Part shown: piece after piece, positions 10,885 through 18,892 of the stretch | Layout of the letters: every line of letters starts with the position of its first letter | Numbering within the stretch: position 1 is the first letter of the stretch | NCBI GenBank assembly: GCA_041488095.1 | Contig: JBGPOP010000017.1 | Coordinates: 29,133 to 93,132 of the forward strand | Direction: 5' to 3' | DNA length: 64,000 bases | Origin: DASYPQ01 sp041488095 | Lineage (GTDB): Bacteria; Planctomycetota; UBA1135; GCA-002686595 | Program-made: the position numbers and the translations under genes | The notes under the pieces: generated by a model | Databases searched by the model: none | Told to the model about the DNA's origin: nothing | The model's input: only the letters and a program-made list of their open reading frames with translations

Positions 10885-10972
10885 TCAGAAACCCAGCGCG
10901 AAGACGTTCAGCTCCCCGATGTAGACCAGGACCGCCCGGCCGAGAACATCGCGTCCCAAGAGGGTCGACACC
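10885..10972 (-). pseudogene. Possible C-terminal remnant of a retropepsin-like aspartyl protease
   Basis: On the minus strand, directly after the stop of the 78-residue gene, a different frame reads LLGRDVLGRAVLVYIG and then ends at a TGA (10885-10887). This resembles the C-terminal end of small retropepsin-like proteases, which I recall as frequently following DUF5678-like genes. Upstream in this frame the codons give an Arg/Ser-rich nonsense-like stretch and no catalytic DTG motif. The body of the protease therefore appears to have been deleted, leaving about 25 codons. This is a pattern-based reading and could be chance. Confidence 0.35.
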
Positions 10973-11209
10973 TCAGCAACCGATCCGGCCGACGGAGTCG
11001 AGCTCCTCCTGCTTCGTGAGGACCTTCTTGACCAGGAACGGCGTGTGGCCGAGAACCTGGAAGCCTCGATCGACGCCTGCCTGCCAGGTCTCGAACAGAC
11101 CGACGACCCGGTCCTCCTTGATCAGGACGTACTTGCCCTTGGCCTGCCCCACGAGCTCCTCACGGTGGGCCTCGAACGTCTGCAGCTCGCGGTCGAGCAG
11201 AGCGGACAT
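10973..11209 (-). CDS. Small DUF5678-like protein
   Basis: A 78-residue soluble protein with a strong Shine-Dalgarno sequence (GAGGAGG ending 5 nt before the ATG) and a TAGAAT box upstream. The sequence FEAHREELVGQAKGKYVLI, then VVGLFETWQAG, then PFLVKKVL matches the pattern I associate with DUF5678-type proteins (a short domain that reads GKYV.I..GKVVG). Its function is unknown. Such genes are often paired with a small aspartyl protease-like gene; here only a stump follows (10885-10972). Transcribed away from the ABC operon, with 140 nt between them. Confidence 0.65.
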   Translation of the reverse strand: MSALLDRELQTFEAHREELVGQAKGKYVLIKEDRVVGLFETWQAGVDRGFQVLGHTPFLVKKVLTKQEELDSVGRIGC

Positions 11210-11213
11210 GTTT

Positions 11214-11236
11214 CCTCCTCGTTGGATCGGATTCTA
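11214..11236 (-). promoter_or_regulatory. Promoter -10 (TAGAAT) and strong ribosome binding site of the DUF5678-like gene
   Basis: TAGAAT occupies 11231-11236 on the minus strand and an AGGAGG Shine-Dalgarno core occupies 11214-11219, placed 4 nt before the ATG. It is one of the few canonical ribosome binding sites in the window. Confidence 0.5.
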
Positions 11237-11349
11237 AATGGATGCGGCCGTGTTGGCCATCCTCGCGGACCGGGCCGCGAGGAGCGGGTTGCAGACGATC
11301 CTGGCTATTTCGGTGAGAGAAGAGGTCCCGATCGAGGGGAGAGAGTCCG

Positions 11350-13221
11350 CTAGACCTTCGTGACGGCCACGGCCGGCTCCTCCTCGCTGAACTGCAGCGC
11401 GTGGAGCCGCGCGTAGATGCCGCCCATCGCGAGCAGCTCCTCGTGGGTTCCCTGCTCGCGCAGCTTCCCGCGGTGCATCACGAGGATCTTGTCCGCGCGG
11501 CGCACGGTCGAGAGGCGGTGCGCGACGACGAGCGCGCTCCTCCCCTCGAGCAGCCGGCGCGTCGCCGTCTCGATCTGCGCCTCGGTGTTCGAGTCGACGC
11601 TCGCCGTGGCCTCGTCCAGGATCACGATGCGCGGGTTGCCCGCCAGCGCCCGCGCGATCGCGAGGAGCTGCCGCTCGCCGGTCGAGAAGGCCGCGCCGCG
11701 CTCGGCGACCGGCGCGTGGAGGCCGCCGGGCAGCTTCGCGATGAGCTCGTCGGCCCGGCTGGCTTCGAGCGCGAGCTCGAGGGACTCCTCGGTCACGTCC
11801 TCGCGCTCCATCACCAGGTTCTCCTGCACCGTCCCGGCGAAGAGGAAGTCCTCCTGCATGACCAGGCCGATGCTCCGGCGCAGCGTGGGCACGTCGAAGT
11901 CGCGGAGCTCGACGCCGTCGATCGTGATGCGGCCGAAGGTCGGGTCGTAGAAGCGCAGGAGGAGATTGACGAGCGTCGACTTCCCCGCTCCCGTCGCCCC
12001 GACGACCGCGACGGTCTCGCCGGGCCGGATGTCGAAGCTCACGTCCGACAGCACCTCGACGCCGGCCGCGTAGGAAAAGGACACCTGGTCGAACTGCACG
12101 TGGCCGCGCATCGGCTCGCGCCGGCCCTCGAGGACGGCTCCGTTCCGCGGCACGGCGGGCGCGAGCTTCGAGTGCGTGTCGAGGATGTCGAACACGCGCT
12201 CCGCCGACGCGAACGCGCTTTGCAGGATGTTGTAGCGTTCGCCGAGCTCGCGGATCGGGGCGACGAGGAGCGCCAGGTACAGCCAGAACTGGAAGAACTC
12301 GCCGTAGGTCAGCCGACCGTGCCAGATCGAGCCCCCGCCGACCCACAAGGCCGATCCCTGGACCCCGCTGACGACGAAATCGATGGTCGGGAAGAAGAGC
12401 GCGAAGAGGAAGATCGTCTTCAGGTTTGCGTCCAGATAGGCGCCGAGATGGCCGGCGAAGCGCTTCGAGACGTGATCCTCGCGGCGGAAGACCTGCACGA
12501 CGCGGATACCCTGGAGCACCTCCTGGAGGTAGCCGTTGAGTCGGGCGAGCCGCGCGCGCACCAGACGGTGGGCATGCCGTGCGCCACCTCGGAAGACGAG
12601 GCTCACACCGATCAGAAAGGGTGTGCCGGCGCAGACGACGAGCGCGAGGCGCGCGTCGAGCCAGAACAGGATCCCGACCAGGAACACCACCTTCACGAGG
12701 TCGAACAGGAGCACGACCAGGCCCGAGGTGAACATCTCGTTCAGGTTCTCGACGTCCGTCGTGACGCGCGTCACGAGTTGGCCCGTCGGACGCTTGTCGA
12801 AGAACGCGAGGTCGAGGCCCTGCATGTGGCGGAACAGCTGCTCGCGCAAGTCCGCGATCACCTTCTGTCCGGTCCGGTTGAGCTGGGCCACCTCGAAGTA
12901 GCGGAAGAGGAGCGAGAGGAGGACGACGCCGACGTACACACCCACCCAGATCCGGAATTCGCTCACGAAGGCGGAGACGTCCGCCGCGGGATCGGCGGCG
13001 CGTGCCGTGCTCGCGGCCTTGAGCGGGCCGTCGAGTTCGTGCTTCCAGATCCAGGGGCCGAGGACATCCAGCGCGAAGAGCACCGCGAGGACGAGGAAGC
13101 TCGTCGCGAAGAGGCCCCAGTGCGGCCGCGCGAAGGCCAGCAGGCGACGGGCGAGCCCGCCGTCCCACACCTTCGACGCGACCGTGTCGTCCAGGGGATC
13201 GTCGAGGTCCGTATCGGTCAC
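11350..13221 (-). CDS. ABC transporter half-molecule (TM domain plus ATPase), second of a pair
   Basis: A 623-residue exporter-type half transporter. Six TM helices fill residues about 25-320. The ATPase domain has Walker A GATGAGKS, the ABC signature FSTGERQLLA and Walker B ILDEATAS followed by the D-loop and an H-loop (VVAHRLST). I chose the GTG at 13221, whose GTGA overlaps the stop of the upstream ABC gene. The first ATG would add 13 residues inside that gene. The signature motif reads STGE rather than the usual LSGGQ and the partner carries LSGGQ, so the two probably form a heterodimer with one weakened ATP site. Substrate unknown. The operon starts with an M28 peptidase gene. Confidence 0.9.
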   Translation of the reverse strand: MTDTDLDDPLDDTVASKVWDGGLARRLLAFARPHWGLFATSFLVLAVLFALDVLGPWIWKHELDGPLKAASTARAADPAADVSAFVSEFRIWVGVYVGVVLLSLLFRYFEVAQLNRTGQKVIADLREQLFRHMQGLDLAFFDKRPTGQLVTRVTTDVENLNEMFTSGLVVLLFDLVKVVFLVGILFWLDARLALVVCAGTPFLIGVSLVFRGGARHAHRLVRARLARLNGYLQEVLQGIRVVQVFRREDHVSKRFAGHLGAYLDANLKTIFLFALFFPTIDFVVSGVQGSALWVGGGSIWHGRLTYGEFFQFWLYLALLVAPIRELGERYNILQSAFASAERVFDILDTHSKLAPAVPRNGAVLEGRREPMRGHVQFDQVSFSYAAGVEVLSDVSFDIRPGETVAVVGATGAGKSTLVNLLLRFYDPTFGRITIDGVELRDFDVPTLRRSIGLVMQEDFLFAGTVQENLVMEREDVTEESLELALEASRADELIAKLPGGLHAPVAERGAAFSTGERQLLAIARALAGNPRIVILDEATASVDSNTEAQIETATRRLLEGRSALVVAHRLSTVRRADKILVMHRGKLREQGTHEELLAMGGIYARLHALQFSEEEPAVAVTKV

Positions 13222-14963
13222 AGGATCGCGAGCTCCTCCTGCGCCTGCTGCCGGGACCATGTCCGCCGGTACCAGCCCTCTTTCGCGAGGAGCTCCGCGT
13301 GCGCCCCGATCGCTTCGACCGAACCCGACTTCCCCAGCACCACGATCTGGTCCGCGCGAACGACTGACGAGAGCCGGTGCGCGGCGATCACGACCGTGCG
13401 GCCTTTCCCGGCGCGGCGCAGGTGTTCGAGAAGCCGTTGCTCGGTCTCCGTGTCGACGGCGCTCAGCGCGTCGTCGAGCACGAGGATCCGGGGATCGCGT
13501 GCCAGCGCGCGGGCGATGCAGGTTCGCTGCCGCTGTCCTCCCGAAAGCGTGACCCCGCGTTCGCCGATGAGCTGGTCGAGTCCGCCGGGGAACGCCGCGA
13601 CCTCCTCGGTCATGCAGGTGGCCTCGACGAGCTCGCGCACTCGCGCGTCGTCGATCGGGCCCTCCGCGCCGAAAACGATGTTGTCGCGGTAGGGCTCGGA
13701 GAAGAGGAAGCTGTCCTGCGGGACATAGCCGAGCGCCCCGCGGAGCGTCGCAAGGGACAGGTCGCGGATCGGCACGGCGTCGAGGCGGATCTCACCTTGC
13801 GCGTCAAGGAGCCGGCCCAGGAGATAGAGGAGCGTCGTCTTCCCCGATCCGGTCGGCCCGACGACCCCGAGGACGCTCCCCGCGGGCACCTCGACCGTGA
13901 CGCCCTGGAGCGCTGGACGCTGCGTGCCCTCGTAGGTGTAGGAGACCTGTCGCAGCGACAGGGCACCGCGCACGGACGGCAGGGCGACGGGCTTCGTCGG
14001 CTCCAGGATCTCGGAAGTCCTCGAGAGGAGCTCGTCGATCCGCTTCGCGCTCGCGACGGCGCGCGGGTACATCCCCAGGATCCATCCGACCGCGATGATC
14101 GGCCAGAAGACCTTGAAGGTGAGGTCGAAGAACTTGAACAGGTCCCCCACGGGGAGCTTGCGGTCGATCATCGCGAGACCGCCGAGCATGAGGATGACGA
14201 CGAACGTGAAGTCGTTCGCCGCGTGCGTCAGCGCATGGGTCAGCCCGCGCGAGTGGCCCAGGCGGATCTGGTTGTCCATGTTCCGCCGCGAGGCGGCGTC
14301 GAAGCGCGCGATCTGCTGTGCCTCGCGTCCATATCCCTTGACGATGCGGATGCCGGAGAAGCTCTCCTGCGCGCGGTGGCCGATGTCGGCGATCGACTCC
14401 TGGACCGCCTCGCTCCAGCGGTGGAGCTGGGGCGTGAACATCTTCATGCCGAGACCCATCAAGAGCAGCGGCAGGATCATCGTCGCGGCCAGCGGCGCAT
14501 TCAGGAAGAAGAGGAGCGCCATGGAGACCGGCACCATGACGACCGCGCCGCCCGTGTACATGACGCCCGGACCGAGGAACATGCGGATGTTCTCGACGTC
14601 CGAGGTCACGCGGCTGACGATGTCGCCCGAACGGCTCTGGGTGTGGAAGGAGAAGGGAAGGGAGACGAGCTTGTCGAAGAGCTCCTGCTTCAGCTCGTTC
14701 TCGACCCAGCGCGAGACGACGACGATCCACCACCGCTGGAAGTAGCGCAGGACGCCGCGGAAGGCCGCGAGACCGAGGACGATGGCGAAGATGCCGCCGA
14801 GGAAGGACGCGTCCGACCCCAAGCGCAGCTTGTCGAGCGCGTTCCCGATCACCACGGTGACCGCGATGTCGCCGAGCTGCGCGAGGGGCAAGCAGGCGAA
14901 GCCGGCGCCGAGATGGCGCTTGTGGCGCAGAAAGCGCTGGAAGAAGGGCCAGAGACGCTTCAC
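13218..14963 (-). CDS. ABC transporter half-molecule (TM domain plus ATPase), first of a pair
   Basis: A 581-residue type-IV ABC exporter half. GTG start, 15 nt after the stop of the M28 peptidase gene. TM segments lie in residues about 15-300. The nucleotide-binding domain has Walker A GPTGSGKT, a canonical LSGGQRQR signature, Walker B ILVLDDALS and the H-loop IAAHRLSS. In Walker B the residue after the conserved Asp is Asp (LDDALS) instead of the catalytic Glu seen in the partner (LDEATAS). The pair therefore has one consensus and one degenerate catalytic site, as known for heterodimeric exporters such as TM287/288. Such transporters usually export lipids, drugs or peptides. Confidence 0.9.
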   Translation of the reverse strand: MKRLWPFFQRFLRHKRHLGAGFACLPLAQLGDIAVTVVIGNALDKLRLGSDASFLGGIFAIVLGLAAFRGVLRYFQRWWIVVVSRWVENELKQELFDKLVSLPFSFHTQSRSGDIVSRVTSDVENIRMFLGPGVMYTGGAVVMVPVSMALLFFLNAPLAATMILPLLLMGLGMKMFTPQLHRWSEAVQESIADIGHRAQESFSGIRIVKGYGREAQQIARFDAASRRNMDNQIRLGHSRGLTHALTHAANDFTFVVILMLGGLAMIDRKLPVGDLFKFFDLTFKVFWPIIAVGWILGMYPRAVASAKRIDELLSRTSEILEPTKPVALPSVRGALSLRQVSYTYEGTQRPALQGVTVEVPAGSVLGVVGPTGSGKTTLLYLLGRLLDAQGEIRLDAVPIRDLSLATLRGALGYVPQDSFLFSEPYRDNIVFGAEGPIDDARVRELVEATCMTEEVAAFPGGLDQLIGERGVTLSGGQRQRTCIARALARDPRILVLDDALSAVDTETEQRLLEHLRRAGKGRTVVIAAHRLSSVVRADQIVVLGKSGSVEAIGAHAELLAKEGWYRRTWSRQQAQEELAIL

Positions 14964-14978
14964 GGCGGAGAAGGAGGC

Positions 14979-17015
14979 CTACTTGTCCGAATGCGTGAGC
15001 AGGCCGTCGATGCTCTGGACCAGCGCGTTCGTCTCGGCCGCGAGCGCTGCCTCGCCTCGCGGGGCCGCCGCGCGCAGCGTTGGGAAGGTCTCCGATCCGT
15101 AGCCGTCCTCGAGACCCGGCGCCCACAGACGGTTCCGGAACCACGGGCGACCCTCGAGGCCGCCCTGAACCTCGAGGTGGCGGTAGAAAGGTTCGCCGGC
15201 GACCTCAGCGAAATCGATCGCGTGGAGCCGCCTCTCGGCGACTGCGTCGAAGCTCCGGGCGATCCGCTCGAGGCTCGCGGCGAGCCGCTCGTCGGTCGCG
15301 GCCTCCCTCGCCCGTCGCGCCAGGTCCTGCGCCGCCCCGACGTCGTCGAAGAAGCCTTCGCGATCGGCCAGCTCCGCCAAGAGCTCCGCGAGGAACTTGC
15401 CCGCCAGCTCGTGCCCGACGAAGCCCGGGTCGACGTACTTCTCGACGAACGTGAAGTCGTCGAAGGTCGTGTGGTACTGCCCGCCGCCGCCCGAGCCGCT
15501 GAAGCTCGGTTCGAGGCAAGGGATGTTCAGGTGGTGGACGAACACCGCGAAGTCCGAGCCCGAGCCGGGCAGACCCAGGCGCGGCTCCTCGACGTCCGGG
15601 TCGGCCTTGCCCTCGGACTTCGCGCGGGCCTTCACCGCCTCGCGCCACTCCTCCCAGAGATTCGCGGGCGCCGTGCCTTCCGTCCCGGGCAGCGCCGGGA
15701 TCCGCTCGAGCACCCCCTTCAGCACGGGGAGCATCCCCGGCGACCCGCCCGCGCCGCGGAAGTGCGCGCCGTTGACCGCCGTGTCGGCGTTCACGTAGGC
15801 GATGGCGTTCTTCCGGAGCCACTCTTCGTTCGCTTCGCCCCACTCCGTGCTGCCGATGAGCCCGAACTCCTCGCCGTCCCAGAAGGCGATCGTCACCGTG
15901 TTCTTCGGCTTCCAGCCCGAACGCATCTTCTCGCCCAGGATCTGCGCCGCGCGCATCATCGCGACCGTGCCCGCGCCGTCGTCGTTCGCGCCGCGCACCC
16001 ACGCATCGCGGTGAGCGCCCGCGATCACCGTCCTCTCGCTCTCGCCCGGCAATCTCGCGATCACGCTATGGATCGTGCGCAGGTCGCGAGGCTGGTCGAC
16101 CTTCATCCGCACCTGGACGGGTCCGGGGCCGAGGCGCTCCTCGACGTCCTTGCCGTCCTTGTCCTTCGTCGCGACCGCCGCGAGCTTCTCGATCAACGCC
16201 TTCGCGTCGCGCCACCCGACCGGGATGCACGGGATCCTCGGCAGCGCGTCCTCGATCTCCTTGGTGCTCGCACGCTTCGCGTCCTTCTCACCCGGCTTCG
16301 GCGAGGGCCACCCCGGCGTCGAGGGATCGCCGGGGATGTGCGCGATCGGATTGATCGAGCCGCGCTGCGCTTCCCAATCGGGCTTCCACGGGCCAGCGGG
16401 CCAGGTCGGGCCCTTCTCGGGCCCGTCCTCGCCCGGATCGCTGAAGAACAGGACGCCGCTGCACCCGAACTGCGTCGCGAGATCGACCTTGATGCCGCGG
16501 TAGCTCCCCCCGTAGCGCACCAGCGCGATCGCGCCGCGCACGTCGACGCCCAGCGTCTTCAACCGCTCGAAATCGGGCCGCAGTCCGCGCCCCACATCGA
16601 CGACCCGGGCGCGCACGTTGCCGCTCGCCGACCAGCCGTTGCACTTGGGCACGTCGCCGGGAGGGATCGCGTCGGGATCGAAGCGCTCGATGCGCTCCGA
16701 GAGCGCATGGTCCGAGAACGCGTCCTCGTAGATCGCGAACTCGATCGTGCGCGGCAGCGAGAGCATCACCTCGCGCTCGTCGATCTCGACCTTCCAGCCG
16801 GCTTCCTCGAGCTTCCGCGCGACGAACTTCGCGCCGACGAGCGAGCCGCACGTGCCGGCCAGGCGCGGGCTGGCGGTCAGCTCGAGCAGGAGCTCGCGCG
16901 AGGGCGGACCTGCCTGGGGCTTTTGTGCGCCGGCGAGGCCCGCGACGAGCGCGAGCGCACCGAGAGCGGGAGGGAAGCGTGGTGACCGGATCGTCAGGGC
17001 TCGTGCGCGGATCAT
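14979..17015 (-). CDS. Exported M28 metallopeptidase (glutamate carboxypeptidase II-like)
   Basis: The 678-residue protein begins at the ATG at 17015, 5 nt after a GAGGAG ribosome binding site; an upstream in-frame start lacks both this and a signal peptide at its end. A signal peptide covers residues 1-30. A PA (protease-associated) domain lies around 130-270. The peptidase domain then has the two-zinc ligand set with spacing matching human GCPII: H335, D345, E382/E383 (catalytic Glu in GEEFG), D411 and H515. A C-terminal transferrin-receptor-like dimerisation domain follows. The enzyme should act outside the cytoplasm on peptides with acidic C-terminal residues. It heads an operon with two ABC half-transporters. 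Confidence 0.9.
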   Translation of the reverse strand: MIRARALTIRSPRFPPALGALALVAGLAGAQKPQAGPPSRELLLELTASPRLAGTCGSLVGAKFVARKLEEAGWKVEIDEREVMLSLPRTIEFAIYEDAFSDHALSERIERFDPDAIPPGDVPKCNGWSASGNVRARVVDVGRGLRPDFERLKTLGVDVRGAIALVRYGGSYRGIKVDLATQFGCSGVLFFSDPGEDGPEKGPTWPAGPWKPDWEAQRGSINPIAHIPGDPSTPGWPSPKPGEKDAKRASTKEIEDALPRIPCIPVGWRDAKALIEKLAAVATKDKDGKDVEERLGPGPVQVRMKVDQPRDLRTIHSVIARLPGESERTVIAGAHRDAWVRGANDDGAGTVAMMRAAQILGEKMRSGWKPKNTVTIAFWDGEEFGLIGSTEWGEANEEWLRKNAIAYVNADTAVNGAHFRGAGGSPGMLPVLKGVLERIPALPGTEGTAPANLWEEWREAVKARAKSEGKADPDVEEPRLGLPGSGSDFAVFVHHLNIPCLEPSFSGSGGGGQYHTTFDDFTFVEKYVDPGFVGHELAGKFLAELLAELADREGFFDDVGAAQDLARRAREAATDERLAASLERIARSFDAVAERRLHAIDFAEVAGEPFYRHLEVQGGLEGRPWFRNRLWAPGLEDGYGSETFPTLRAAAPRGEAALAAETNALVQSIDGLLTHSDK

Positions 17016-17035
17016 GGACTCCTCGGAGACGCAAC

Positions 17036-17041
17036 AGGATA
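17036..17041 (-). promoter_or_regulatory. Putative -10 box (TATCCT) of the M28/ABC operon
   Basis: TATCCT on the minus strand, 20 nt before the ATG at 17015, with GAGGAG between them. It predicts a leader of about 13 nt. Confidence 0.45.
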
Positions 17042-17149
17042 GAGTTCGCGAGCGCCGCCACAATCGCTCGAGACGCTTCGGAATCCGCGTTCACGCCCCC
17101 CGTACACGCGCGGCGCGTTCGCGACCTCGCCGGACCCGGACTCCTGCGA

Positions 17150-17155
17150 TAGGCT
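17150..17155 (+). promoter_or_regulatory. Putative -10 box (TAGGCT) of the HAD-kinase gene
   Basis: TAGGCT ends 18 nt before the ATG at 17174. Together with the minus-strand box at 17036-17041 it makes a divergent promoter region. Confidence 0.4.
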
Positions 17156-17173
17156 CTCCCTCCGCGACCGCCC

Positions 17174-18466
17174 ATGCCGAGGCCGCCCTTCCTGTTCGAC
17201 GCCGTCGTGTTCGACCTCGACGGCACCCTCGTCGCGACCGACCGCTTCTGGGTCGACGCGGCGCGCGCGGGAACCCGGCGGGCGTTCGCCGAGCTGTCGA
17301 TCGAGCACTCGATGCCGAGCGCGGAGCAGTGGATGAGCCTGGTCGGCCATCCGCTGGCGCAGGGCTTCGACCAGCTGTTCTCCGACTTGGACGCCAAGCA
17401 GCGCTCGCTGATCCGCGCGCGCTGCGTGGAGGAGGAGCGCAACGCGTTGCGCGCGGGGCAGGCGGCGCTCGTGCCCGGCGTCGCCGAGGCGCTCTCGGCG
17501 CTCTCCGAGCGCGGCGCGCGGCTCGGCATCGCGAGCAACTGCGGCCAGGACTACCTCGACGCGATGATGAACGGCCTCGGGCTGTCGCGCTGGATCGACG
17601 ACGCGCGTTGTCTCGATTCGCCCGGCGCGACCTCGAAGGCGGGGATGGTGGGGGATCTCGTCGAGGCGTTCGGCACGCGCTCGGCGGTGATGGTCGGCGA
17701 CCGCCGGGGTGACCGCGACGCGGCCTGGGAGAACGGACTTCCGCACGTGCACTTCGCGCGCGGGTTCGCGCAGCCCGGGGAGGAGGTCGCGAGCGAGGCG
17801 TCGATCGACGACATGGGCGAGCTCGTGCCGCGGCTCGAGCAGCGCGCGCGATGGATCGGGAAGATGCTGGAGAGGCTCGACTTCTTCGGGAAGGGCGGGT
17901 CGGCGAGCCTCGGGATCACCGGCCATTCCGGAAGCGGCAAGACGATCTTCGCGCGCGACTGCGCCACGTTGCTGGCTGCTCGCGGGCGCGCGGCGGCGAT
18001 CGTCGCGCTCGACGATTTCCTGAGGAGCGGGATCACGAGCGAGGACCTGTCGTCGACCGGATTCTGGGCGGTCGACCGGCCCCTCGATCACCTGGACCGC
18101 GCCTACGACGTGGAGGATCTGTTCGCGCTCGTGATCGAACCGCACCGGGCCGGCGAAGCGGTGGCGTACGAGCGCAACGGAGCGCGGATCGAGGTTCCCC
18201 GCGGGTCGGTGTTGATCCTGCAAGGCCCTTTCCTGCTGCATCCGCGGCTGCGGCCGGCGCTCGACAAGGTGGTGCACCTCGAGGTCAGCGAGGGCCAGAG
18301 CCTGCGCCGCATCGCCGGCCGCGACGCTCGTCGGCGCGGGCCGGAGAGCCTGCTCGCGGTGCGGCGTCACCACCTGCCGACCCAGCGCGCCTTCGACGAG
18401 GCGGTGAAGCCTGCGGAGCACGCCGATCTCGTGCTCGACGCGGAGAACGCGCTGGGGCCGGGGTGA
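17174..18466 (+). CDS. HAD-family phosphatase fused to a uridine kinase-like P-loop kinase
   Basis: A 430-residue two-domain protein. Residues 1-210 are a HAD hydrolase: motif I DLDGT (nucleophile D14 and D16), motif II Ser at the ASN segment near 120, Lys155 in SKAG and motif IV GDRRGD at 175-180. Residues about 240-430 form a nucleoside kinase-type P-loop domain with Walker A GHSGSGKT (250-257), a DDF motif at 280-282 as in uridine kinases and phosphoribulokinases, and a later GRDARRRG segment resembling the LID. The fusion would let one protein both phosphorylate and dephosphorylate a small substrate such as a sugar or nucleoside. The substrate is unknown. It is encoded alone and divergently from the M28 operon. 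Confidence 0.8.
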   Translation: MPRPPFLFDAVVFDLDGTLVATDRFWVDAARAGTRRAFAELSIEHSMPSAEQWMSLVGHPLAQGFDQLFSDLDAKQRSLIRARCVEEERNALRAGQAALVPGVAEALSALSERGARLGIASNCGQDYLDAMMNGLGLSRWIDDARCLDSPGATSKAGMVGDLVEAFGTRSAVMVGDRRGDRDAAWENGLPHVHFARGFAQPGEEVASEASIDDMGELVPRLEQRARWIGKMLERLDFFGKGGSASLGITGHSGSGKTIFARDCATLLAARGRAAAIVALDDFLRSGITSEDLSSTGFWAVDRPLDHLDRAYDVEDLFALVIEPHRAGEAVAYERNGARIEVPRGSVLILQGPFLLHPRLRPALDKVVHLEVSEGQSLRRIAGRDARRRGPESLLAVRRHHLPTQRAFDEAVKPAEHADLVLDAENALGPG

Positions 18467-18531
18467 GGCCCTTCCTCACTTCATGCGGGTCTGGAGTTGG
18501 ACCGCCCTTGTAGGAGGAGGACATCCCGGGC

Positions 18532-18537
18532 TACCAT
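18532..18537 (+). promoter_or_regulatory. Putative -10 box (TACCAT) upstream of the omega-like gene
   Basis: TACCAT in the 173-nt gap between the HAD-kinase gene and the small gene at 18640. It would give a leader of about 95 nt. An AGGAGGAGG run at 18512-18520 lies upstream of this box and is probably not used for translation. Confidence 0.35.
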
Positions 18538-18639
18538 GCGCGGCTCAGCCGTAGGCCCCGGGGTCCGGAACCCGCCTCCTGCTTCCCGACCGAGCCTCAC
18601 CGCAGTCCCCCGGATCCCAGGCCGCCGCCCCGCACCTCC

Positions 18640-18855
18640 ATGGACCTGACCCTGCCCCAGCGCCTCCAGAAGTCCGTCTCCGGATCCTTCCACAAGACCG
18701 CGCTTTTGCAGAAGCGCGTGCGCGAGCTCGTCCGCGGCGCCGCGCCGCTGATCGAGACCCGCGAGGTCAACCCGATCAAGATCGCGTTCCTCGAGATGGA
18801 GCGCGGCCTGATCGAGCTGATCCCCGACGAGGAGACGCCGGCTCCCACTCTGTAG
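18640..18855 (+). CDS. rpoZ: DNA-directed RNA polymerase omega subunit-like protein
   Basis: A 71-residue protein. The stretch FHKTALLQKRVRELVRG, followed by PLIE and then NPIKIAFLEMERGLIEL, follows the omega pattern: a helix that lines up with L..K.AR.L..G, then a short loop with P.V, then a helix with A..EI..GKI. Omega binds the beta-prime subunit and helps RNA polymerase assembly. The normal flanking gene for omega in many bacteria is gmk; here it precedes lpxK. The assignment rests on this pattern only, so an alternative small helical protein is possible. Confidence 0.65.
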   Translation: MDLTLPQRLQKSVSGSFHKTALLQKRVRELVRGAAPLIETREVNPIKIAFLEMERGLIELIPDEETPAPTL

Positions 18856-18892
18856 GCTCTCCGGTCGCGGCGCGCACCTCCGCGCCGGACGC

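Noticed and set aside
13377..16985. A 1202-residue plus-strand open frame opposite the M28 and ABC genes
   Set aside because: Composition is dominated by Arg, Asp, Glu, Leu, Val and His in the way of antisense shadows in GC-rich DNA, and the minus strand carries three genes with intact family motifs.
18535..18648. A short reading frame with a strong AGGAGGAGG upstream, before the omega-like gene
   Set aside because: The 37-residue Pro/Arg/Ser-rich product resembles no protein and the frame ends inside the next gene's start; the purine run is upstream of the likely transcription start.
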